A DNA stretch of 15,593 bases, from NCBI GenBank assembly GCA_009602725.1, contig WELB01000109.1:451910-467502 (forward strand), read 5' to 3'. Source of the DNA: Spirogloea muscicola (Eukaryota; Streptophyta; Zygnematophyceae; Spirogloeales; Spirogloeaceae). Both the position numbers and the translations under genes were made by a program. Numbering within the stretch: position 1 is the stretch's first letter; the number at the start of each line of letters is the position of its first letter. Shown piece by piece: positions 8,166 to 15,593 of this stretch. The notes below the pieces were generated by a model. The model searched no databases. It was not told the origin of the DNA and worked only from the letters and a program-made list of their open reading frames with translations.

Positions 8166-11100
8166 GCTCGCTGCCACAACCTTCGCCCTCTGCGCTGCCG
8201 ATCCCTTGCTGCCGCTGCAAAGCCGTCCTCCAGGGGTAGGCGCCATCTCGGCGGTTGCAATCTGCCAAGCTCCCGGGGGGGGGCGCCCGTCTTGCAGCTG
8301 GGGCAGGCAGGCAGGCGGGCGAGCTGAGACTGGCCGCGCAAGGCGGGCTCCGATCCCTCGTTGCACTGCCGTGGTCAGCGCTGCACCACCACAGCAAGCT
8401 TCCCCAAGGGACCCCGCCGCGCTCGGGCTGAGCGTCCCTTCTTCTGCTGTCTTGCTGGCTGTGCCTGCCGCAGCGTGGGGGCTCGGACCTGCGCACGCTC
8501 TTTCGGCGCTTCGTCAAGGTCGCAGCGCCCTACTGGAGCTCCGAGGACAGGGTGCAGGCGCGCTGGCGGCTGGCTGCCGTGTTTGCGCTCACGCTCGGCA
8601 CCACGGGCATCAGCGTCGCCTTCAACTTCCTCGGCCGCGACTTCTACAACGCCCTCTCCAGTGCACCCGCGTGGCCCCCACCCCATGAGACCTGCATCCC
8701 TGCATCACTGTCACCCCTCCTGCTCGAGCTCGCGGGGCTCGTGACCGGCGGGTGTCTGTGAGCCAGGCTTCAGCAGTGCTTGGCTGCTCCTGGGTGGGGC
8801 CAGGCAAGGACGAGGAGGCGTTCACGAGGCAGCTCACGTACTACCTTGCAGCCTTTGCCGGCGGCATCCCTGTGAGAGCCACCAAGTGATCTGGCCTCGA
8901 CAAGGCAGTGTGCTGTAGCCGGACGTTGCTCCAGAGCTGTAGCTGCACAGTAGCAGGGCAAGGCCCGGTCCCCACCTTCCCTTGTCTGACAGCCCTTTCA
9001 CTGGGGTTGTGGTGGTGTAGGTTTTTGTGATGCGGGACTACGCGCGGGACACGCTGGCGCTGCGCTGGCGGGCCTGGATGACATCGTCATACCTGGACCA
9101 GTACTTCCGCGGCCGCAAGTTTTACAACATCCAGTCGCAGTCGCTGATTGACAACCCCGACCAGCGCATCGTGGACGACCTCAACTCCTTCAGCGGCACT
9201 GCGCTGTCCTTTGCTCTCGCAATGTTCAACGCCGTGATCGACCTCGCCTCCTTCTCTGGAATCCTCTACGGCATCTACCCCCCACTCTTTGGAGTCCTGG
9301 TGGTCTACTCATTGGGTGGCACGGCAATCAGCGTGGCCCTTGGCAAGGTCATGCACCCTCCCGCATGGTCACCTGCTCTTCAGCCACGGCGTGCTGCAAA
9401 TACCTTTGTGTGGGAGCTGTTGCCGCCCAATCCGTTGTCCGAGAGTCCTGCAGTGGATGGCTGTTGTCACACCCGAAGCCCTCTGAGTTTCTGATGCTGA
9501 TGGAAAGCTGTGGTGTCAGGGCCTCGTGTCACTCAACTTCATGCAGGAAAAACGAGAGGCAGACTTCCGTTATGGACTAGTCAGAGTGCGAGAGAATGCC
9601 GAGTCAATTGCATTCTACAGAGGCGAGCGTTCCGAGACTGCGCTGCTCATTCAGCGCTTCCGCCAGTCTTTCCAGAATAATTCTGTGAGTGGATTTAGCT
9701 TCCCACCCTTGTCTTCAACCTTGGCATCTGAATCAGAAGTGCTGCCTGAGTTATCAGGGGGGAGTGAGAGCGCAGGGAATGGACTGTTAGGGGAGATCTA
9801 AGTCCAGATGCTTGACTCTGATGTCATGGCTCTTCCCTTTTCCCTTGACGTTCAAGCACTCTCTTTTTAACCCACTCATTTGCTTTATGGATTCTTTTGC
9901 TCCGCACAGCAACTTCTTCTGGCAGCCAGAAACCTGGACTTCTTCACAAGCGGATACAGATACCTGATCCAGCTGCTGCCTGCAGCTGTTGTTGCTCCAC
10001 TCTTCTTTGCTGGGAAGATTGAGTTTGGGGTCATCAATCAGTCCTTCTCTGCTTTCAACCATGTTCTCGGGGACTTCTCGCTCATTGTCTATCAGTTCCA
10101 GTCCTTGTCCACCTTCTCCGCAGTCATCGACCGTCTAGGCAAGGACTCTCATGCACTCCCACATGACCGGGCAAGCATGCCGTGCCTGTGCTGGCTCTCC
10201 CTCTCACCAATATGCTGACCATGTCATGCCTGCTCCGAGTGTCTCAGCAAGTGCGCTTGTGAAAGGGCAAAATAAGAAGTCATTCATCCACTTAACTCTC
10301 ACCAACATGCAGGGGAGTTCAGCGACATTCTCGACCAGCCACAGTTATCTTCTTTGCCAGCAGAAGCAGACGGCAAGAAGGCCACCTCTTCAAGGCCAAC
10401 CATCACTCTTCAGGACCTGGCCTCTTCTAAGCCCTTGTTGTTAGCTGATAATATCTCAGACTTGTCCAATGGCAGCTCCAGATCGATTGACAGCGTCCTG
10501 CTAGAAGTGGAAAATTTGACGCTGTTCACGCCCCAATACACTAGCGACCTCTTCAGAGGCATGTCCTTCATGGTCACCCAAGGCCAAAATCTTCTGGTGG
10601 GCTGTCCTCCTTGGCTCGCGTCAAGCAGTGGATTCAATCCATCCTGTGTCCAGTGCCAAAGTCCCTGGCAAGTACTCTAGCAGTTGCTTCTCATGACATG
10701 CTACTACTGTGAGCTCCTCGATGCTGCATACTGAATCCAAAGACATGCTGAATTGCATCTAAGATTATTTCGCAGGTCATGGGGCCTAGTGGAAGTGGCA
10801 AGACATCCCTCTTGAGAGCAATTGCAGGCTTGTGGCAAGCGGGCCATGGCAGCATCCGACGCTATGTCCGTGTGGGTCCAGAGGGCTCTGGACCTGAAGG
10901 GGAGAAGGCCTGCGACCCAGGAGCAGTGGGCAACAGTGTATTCTTTGTGCCGCAGAGGCCGTACATGGTCCTTGGTACCCTGAGGCAGCAGGTTCTCTAC
11001 CCAACGTGGAGCGATGAGGACCTTTCGTCTGCCACTGACAACGCCCTGCTTAGCAGTATGCATTGCTGCAAGCCCACGCAATTGGGTCTGTGTGATGAGG

Positions 11101-11410
11101 CAAGGGAATGTGCCATTACTTACATTGCTGGCTTTCTGTGGCTCTTGAGTACTCAGGATGTCTCCTTTGAATGCTGAATTTTGCACTTACAGCCCACAAT
11201 GACATCCCTGCAGGCCTTCCCTCTGTTGGAGGTCAGCTTGAGACATTTGCCACTTTGAGCTCACAGCACCGTGATGGAGAAGTGGCTGTTTCAAATACGC
11301 CGCAGCCTAGCGACCATGCTCTGCAGGAAGCGCTGAAGGAGGTACAGTTGGGCCACTTGCTGGATAGGTGCGAAGGGCTGGATGCACGCGTAGAGTGGGC
11401 TTTAGCCTAG
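8164..11410 (+). CDS. ABCD/SbmA-like ABC half-transporter, truncated within the nucleotide-binding domain
   Basis: Modelled exons are 8164-8370 (tentative), 8474-8660, 8804-8871, 9021-9347, 9520-9684, 9910-10138, 10313-10596, 10776-11055 and 11214-11410, giving 647 aa. All phases match. Residues 1-69 are Ala/Arg-rich with few acids, like a plastid transit peptide. The membrane domain (ABC_membrane_2 type) follows: TM1 (RLAAVFALTLGTTGISVAF), GRDFYNAL, TM2, then RGRKFYNIQ and the hallmark IDNPDQRIVDD, TM3-4, EKREADFRYGLVRVRENAES with IAFYRGERSE, TM5, and IDRLGEF. The ATPase half shows Walker A GPSGSGKTSLL (about 492-502) and VPQRPYMVLGTLRQQVLYP, and ends GLDARVEWALA-stop. In the family, 'W…LS-x-GEQQR', Walker B 'LDEATSALD' and the H-loop should follow; none was found downstream. 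Closest relatives by pattern are plastid plant ABCD2 and cyanobacterial YddA-like exporters. Substrate is unknown. A protein ending here could not hydrolyse ATP normally, so this is a broken copy, an unfinished model, or a locus disrupted after 11410. Confidence 0.85.
10139..10312 (+). other. GC-AG intron in the ABC transporter gene
   Basis: The exon ends …ATCGACCGTCTAG, the intron starts GCAAGG and ends …CATGCAG. The splice (phase 1) yields IDRLGEFSDIL, restoring the family's 'DRLxEF' sequence. A GT donor at 10133 (GTCTAG) is also in phase but would delete Leu-Gly from that motif, so the GC donor is preferred. Confidence 0.65.
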
Positions 11411-12213
11411 TTGACGTTGTCATATCTCGACGTTGTTAAGAAGGACTCTCGCTTTTGACCGTGGCTGACCGCTCGACTTCGGTCCTTCCCACAGGAGGCA
11501 AGCATTTATCCACAGAATGTGACCTGACAGAAAGACGTCCGCTCATGAAAGCACATCAGAAGTACTGGATCTAGGTATTAGGGTTCAAGGTTTAGCTTAT
11601 GCGAGGGCTGCCCAGACTGGTCAGAATTTGCATGCATACCTGTGACGTGGAGCTGCTGGCCCACCGTAACGGGCATCAGCACCGGTCTGAAGCATGCTGC
11701 TTAGATTCTTTTCCAAGACTTCGTGCTAGAATGAATTCACCTCGGAGAGTGAAGCACGCATATCGCCTAGTGGCAGCGAGGTCTTCCAGCAAGTGAGCAT
11801 CTTCAACGGTAGGCGCTGCTAGATGTGTCACGCTTGGTGGCATTCCTCAGCAATCAGCACGTGTTTGAGCAGGGTACCCGTGGCCAGTTCTGACCCTGGC
11901 TTCGTCACTTGTGCGCATAAGAGGGCCAGCTTGTGGAAGCCGAACGATGGCACACACTCCCAATACAGCAGAGGCTAGAGGTGCTCCTCCAGCACCTGCA
12001 GCCACCTTCGATCACCTTTGGGTAGAATGTGAAAGTGAACGAATGTGAATCCATAGATTCTTGAGGCCGACGGAATACTTCATTCTTTTGCCCAGTCCAT
12101 TGGGCATCTCTTCACAGCTTTGTACGATAAGTTGCATGCTGATGTCGCAATATTCCTACAAGGACATTATTTTCTTTGAACGTAATCTCCACATGGACCT
12201 CTCATAGTAGTGC
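11411..12213. other. No recognisable gene
   Basis: The stretch follows the ABC stop codon. It was searched on both strands for the missing ATPase motifs (signature, Walker B) and none was seen. Stops are frequent in all frames and GC content is lower than upstream. A 65-codon frame at 11599-11796 has no features that support it as coding. Confidence 0.5.
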
Positions 12214-13458
12214 TAGAATATTCGCAAGGAAGAGACTTGCACTGTGTCAATGAAGTTGCAGTGTGACAGTGAACAAGCTCTGGAGCAGCTCAAAGACACC
12301 AAGCGCAAGGCCAAGAAGGTGTGGCACCCTTTGTGTCCTTGCTTGGGTGTAGTTTTAGCTGGGACCTCGCAGGGGGGGGCCCATGTTGCGACGACCTCAT
12401 TGTCACACACAAGGTTTTGCTTGTGCATACTTCTCTGCTTGTTGTGGCTGCTTCTTCTGCTGGCTGGTTGCACGGTTTCTTGCTCGTCCGCACGTAGTAG
12501 GTGGGCTGTTAGATGGTGCGTAACAGGGAAATCATCTACACGTCTACGAGGTGGTGCGAGAGATGTTGGCCAGCTTGACGAACATCCACATGTGAGGAAG
12601 CACTTGTAACCACCTGTGTACAGAGCACAAATGGGTTGTCCTTCGACGATCCTGTTCATGTGCTTGAGAAGCAGCACTTGGACACAAGCATTTGCGCTTG
12701 CGCAACCTTGACCCTGATAATAATGCCCCTGCTCAAGCCATGCCTTACTTGCAAACTAATACAAGAGATTCCATCGGGCACGTGTTACCGCACCTCTCTT
12801 TGCCGTTGGTCTGCAATTCGTGTGGCATGTTCTGAAGATGCAAAAAGAGGGTGCGCTCATACTGACAGGTCTGCTGACTGGGCCTTCTGCCTTTGCTTTG
12901 GCATCATCAGCTGCAGCTTGGTACCACCCTCCGTCTTGGCAGCTGCGGTATGATGAGAACATGGCGTTCTCATCAACCTTCATGCCCACAGAAGTAGCCA
13001 TCAGATGGCAGTGCATGTGCGACCAAAGATGGGAGTGCTACTTCCATGAGTGCAACATCACACTAGCTCCCTGTCCAGCAAGGAGAAGTACGATGTTGTC
13101 GTTCGAGCGTAGGAACAGCTAACTTATGGACTAGCTGCCATGTCTGAGTAGCCAGCTCGGTGCACCACCCTGTGACTCAACATGAGCAGCTAGATGAACG
13201 CGCAATATTGTGATACCGAGGAGTAATGAAATGCCTGTAAACGTGTGGTGAATGGGAAGGTTTTGTCACTGCCCCCAAGGGTGGCTGACTGCACTCCCGT
13301 TGCTCTGCAGCTCAAGAAAATCATCCTGTGAGAGGCAATTTGATACTTGTGATACAGCCCAGGTACTTGCATGGTCGTTGCTGGAACTAGTGCAATCAAT
13401 CTTTCCCGGCGAGAAGCATTGCTGCCGTCTTGAGCCACCCATGTCTGAAAACACTTGA
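12214..13458 (+). CDS. Exons of an unrecognised gene (incomplete model)
   Basis: Three coding-looking pieces lie on the plus strand. The first (12214-12318) gives NIRKEETC…MKLQCDSEQALEQLKDTKRK-AKK, a charged, likely helical or coiled-coil segment ending at a GTGTGG donor. The second (12527-12591) follows an AACAG acceptor in phase 0 and gives GNHLHVYEVVREMLASLTNI-H, ending at a GTGAGG donor. The third (13363-13458) follows a CCCAG acceptor and gives VLAWSLLELVQSIFPGEK-HCC…MSENT-stop. A 17-nt microexon candidate (13311-13327) has a pyrimidine-rich CTCTGCAG acceptor and a GTGAGA donor and joins the last piece in phase. The link between piece two and the microexon is not phase-compatible, so an exon is missing or the pieces belong to separate transcripts. 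No family is recognised and the start is unknown. Confidence 0.35.
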
Positions 13459-14517
13459 GTCTGCCAGATGTTGCTCCACTCCACTGCAGTCTACTGTCCT
13501 GCAATGACGCCCTTCATCGTCCTTGCACAGCACTGCTTGCACAGCATGCTCCTCGTCTTCAGTCTCCGGACATGCCACCGCCACTGTCACGTGCACGAGA
13601 GTCAATGCGCATGACAGCGCTCAGCAATGCAACTGTGAGAAGCTCTTTAAGCTGTCCATACGTGGGGCCTCGGAGCAAGTCGCTTCTCTGAATTGCTGCA
13701 AAGAGTCCACAAGTGTCGAGCTGTCTATTACGGTACAGTTCTCCTCTGCGGGTCTACACCCTACAGCTGTCAGAATGTACGTGGCGCTAACACCTCTCAA
13801 ACGTCCAACACCACGGGAGGTGCAAGTGTCAAACCTCTTAGCAGATGAGTTGTTGACAATGTGTGCGTCAATGAACCATCACTCGTAGGACAACAGCTGG
13901 TGCAAGGGATGAAGAGACGCCCATGCTACGGATGGTAATGATGGTGCTGCAGTCGCCACCTCGTTGGACGTGCACAGATTTCAAAATCAAGGACATGGTC
14001 ACTCCCAAGTCAGTGCCTCAAGATGCTACTTGGAGCCCAGGCACTTTGTCTGATTGCGAGAGTGAACCTCTTCCTGCCTCCCTAGTCCGCGCGAATGGGT
14101 TGCGCCCCTGCTCCGTGGGACCTAAGCATACGTGGAAGATGGTGCCAGCCCGGCTGGCCCGAGCCTGCAGACTGAAGTTGTGCAGTAGCAGCCTTAGCCT
14201 CAGTCCATGAGCCAAACCGAAGCTGCACTTCCTTGAGCCTTCACTGAAAGTCCAGGCCTCTCGCCGCAACAGAGGCGTCGCAAGTATCAGGAGATAAGGA
14301 GGTTTGGACTCTTGGCACCCGGCCTCGCGGCGTTCCAGCTGTGCTGCAGCGCCGTCATACGATCAGGTGGGCTGGGCATGACTAGCGACTTCGGCCGAGG
14401 CGTGTTGCTGGCAGCACTGGGGGCCGGACTGCGCAGGAGTGCAAGATCTGGTGCCTGTGGGGTTTGTACATGTCGAGCACTGCACTGCTGAAGTAAGTGG
14501 TGCTCTCCCATAGGGGG
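13459..14517. other. Non-genic stretch with weak open frames
   Basis: Open frames of 60-120 codons exist on both strands (for example 13523-13888 plus and 14018-14269 minus). None shows a domain, consistent splice sites or convincing composition. One plus frame (14303-14491) contains VIRSGGLGMTS and LLAALGAGLRRSAR, faintly like the 'R-x-GGLG-x-x-S' segment found between the polymerase core and C-terminus of LINE-like proteins. It is too short and too weak to call. Confidence 0.3.
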
Positions 14518-14519
14518 CG

Positions 14520-14568
14520 AGGGCTGTGAAAAGCGAGCCCCAGAACAGTTGACAAGGTCTGAAGGGGC
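14520..14568 (-). repeat. Dispersed hairpin repeat, copy C (partial)
   Basis: On the minus strand, CCTTCAGACCTTGTC is followed by a diverged TTCTGGGGCTCGCTTTTCACAG segment. This aligns with copy A from CCCTCAGACCTTGTCCATTC through TTTGGGCTGGCCTTTCCCAG. It is more diverged than A against B. Confidence 0.5.
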
Positions 14569-14617
14569 CGAAAAGCGCTGAAAGATATACTTTGAAGGGA
14601 CTACGTAGGATAGTGAC

Positions 14618-14779
14618 TTACTGACCTCTAGCCAGCAGCCGCAAGTTAGAAAGAGTAGCCGCCGGAAAGCGGTCCCCTTGACGAAAGCCAGAGGCTGCAG
14701 CTAGAGCACGGCCATCACGCAGATTCAAGGCGTGGGCCATGGACCGCTGGAGAGATTCCTGCCGAAGCTGTAATGTCAT
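14618..14779 (-). CDS. Small ORF, 53 aa, unknown
   Basis: An ATG-to-TAA frame on the minus strand contains MAHALNLRDGRALAAASGF and DRFPAATLSNLRLLARGQ. An in-frame stop lies four codons upstream of the ATG. Composition (Leu, Ala and Arg with Asp) looks more protein-like than neighbouring frames. No family is recognised. It may be an exon or TE fragment, since repeat copy C follows directly on the same strand. Confidence 0.2.
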   Translation of the reverse strand: MTLQLRQESLQRSMAHALNLRDGRALAAASGFRQGDRFPAATLSNLRLLARGQ

Positions 14780-14813
14780 GGTGCGGTCTCATAGCCCTTG
14801 GTGTGCCAAGTAC

Positions 14814-14831
14814 GATGGTCGATGAGGCTAC
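14814..14831 (+). repeat. 18-bp direct repeat, copy 1
   Basis: GATGGTCGATGAGGCTAC is identical to 15021-15038. On the minus strand both copies encode SLIDH in the same open frame (14776-15132). Confidence 0.9.
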
Positions 14832-15020
14832 TTCGGGGCCCAGCGCAACAGCTGAGCGTGAGCGTGCAATAGAAGCGACGAGTGAAAGTGTGCGTAAGAC
14901 ATCCTTGACGTCCACGCATGAGGGGGTCAACAGGGTTCTTTTCCGATAGAAGTCGTCGCAAGGAAGATTGTGACGGAGTGCCAACCTGAGGCGTCGGATG
15001 CTGGTGATCGGAGGCTGGCG

Positions 15021-15038
15021 GATGGTCGATGAGGCTAC
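15021..15038 (+). repeat. 18-bp direct repeat, copy 2
   Basis: This is an exact copy of 14814-14831, with start points 207 bp apart. The flanking bases differ on both sides. Confidence 0.9.
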
Positions 15039-15410
15039 CGCGTCGCCAGATCACAGCAGATTGACGGGTACGGCTGGGCAGATCGGGTCGGGCATGACCG
15101 AAGGACAAGCTCGCTCGGGGTCGGCCATTCACAGCCCTCGTCCCCTTTCTATCCGGGCTGGCTCTTCATAGCCCTTGCCCCCTTCGGAGAGCCAATTCCT
15201 CGCACTGCCACTGCCTTGATTTGTGTGAGCTGCTTGTGCTTGGCTGGAGAGCCACTTTGTCCATGCACAGCCCCACGCCCCAATGGAAGACCTCACTTCA
15301 TCGGCAAGCCCCTCGGCGACCGTGTCTGGAGCCGGCGGGATCTGGCCGGAGCGGCGGCGAGATCTTTCTGGCCGTGTCAGTCCTTTCTGTCTGTCCGGGC
15401 TGGCTGTCGA

Positions 15411-15475
15411 GAGAAAGTGCTTGCCCATTGAGAATAGGGGCTGGAAAAGCCAGCCCAAAAGAGGATGAACAGAGT
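15411..15475 (-). repeat. Dispersed hairpin repeat, copy D
   Basis: On the minus strand, TTTTGGGCTGGCTTTTCCAG (a hairpin core) is followed by CCCCTATTCTCAATGGGCAA and GCACTTTCT. Both blocks occur in copy A and its flank (571-593 and 622-646), where about 28 bp including CAATCTGGCCGCGCTT lie between them. Copy D therefore appears to be an internally deleted family member. Confidence 0.6.
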
Positions 15476-15593
15476 ACGAGGCTGTCGATGGGGAGAGGCA
15501 CTGTCAAGATGAGCAGGCACTCGCACGGGAGCACGGGGCGAGGCGGCAGGCAGGGGGGTCGGCTGGGGAGGCACGAGAGCGGGGGGTGGGCCC

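Noticed and set aside
10313-10680. Unspliced ABC frame continuing past 10597 into GCPPWLASSSGF
   Set aside because: Splicing at the 10597 GT donor to 10776 restores NLLVMGPSGSGKTSLL; the read-through loses Walker A.
12820-13122. 100-codon plus-strand ORF (…LTGLLTGPSAFALASSAAAW…)
   Set aside because: A short hydrophobic stretch is the only feature. The ORF has no splice support linking it to the candidate exons on either side and has a Cys/Met-rich tail.
1-15593. Prokaryotic-style systems (operons, CRISPR, toxin-antitoxin, riboswitch), tRNA or rRNA genes
   Set aside because: No spaced direct-repeat array, Shine-Dalgarno-led gene clusters, cloverleaf or rRNA signature was seen. The spliced genes make a bacterial or phage origin untenable.

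Overview
The window looks like nuclear DNA of a green microalga, most likely a chlorophyte of trebouxiophyte type. It is GC-rich and intron-dense, with introns of roughly 100-420 nt, pyrimidine-rich acceptors ending GCAG or CAG, and proteins rich in Ala, Pro, Gln and Gly. One gene encodes a plant/cyanobacterial-type ABC transporter half-molecule. The lineage call is an inference from gene structure and protein style; no marker gene is present. No rRNA, tRNA, CRISPR array or bacterial operon was seen. Exon coordinates below were assembled by hand from reading-frame continuity and phase-compatible splice sites, so they are models, not transcript evidence. || Layout. 1-240: the minus strand reads as the C-terminal tail of a non-LTR-retrotransposon-like polyprotein running off the left edge. 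240-1650: repeat-rich flank holding a fold-back inverted repeat (537-620 against 1017-1098), a 74-bp direct duplication (844-917 and 1450-1522) and a T16 tract. 1652-4093 (+): a five-exon, 517-aa Kelch-propeller protein with an extra C-terminal module. 4094-5370: convergent intergenic region with no convincing gene. 5371-8165 (-): a multi-exon, Ala/Pro-rich nuclear-type protein with a classic RS (Arg-Ser) domain and a conserved-looking tail, probably RNA-processing related. 8164-11410 (+): an ABCD/SbmA-like ABC half-transporter with the whole membrane domain and Walker A, but the reading frame stops before the signature motif and Walker B. 11411-12213: nothing convincing. 12214-13458 (+): pieces of an unrecognised gene. 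13459-15593: non-genic, with further copies of the left-flank repeat family, an 18-bp direct repeat and short TE-like open frames. || Relations. The Kelch and RS genes are convergent. The RS and ABC genes are divergent and their modelled start codons overlap in the same CATG, so either their 5' ends truly overlap or one start is wrong. The three recognisable genes do not form an obvious pathway. The main points of interest are the truncated ABC transporter with a GC-AG intron, the stop-free putative intron in the RS gene where the same GC-hexamer repeats read as Pro-Gln in one frame and Arg-Ser in another, the Kelch C-terminal module, and retroelement debris at both ends.
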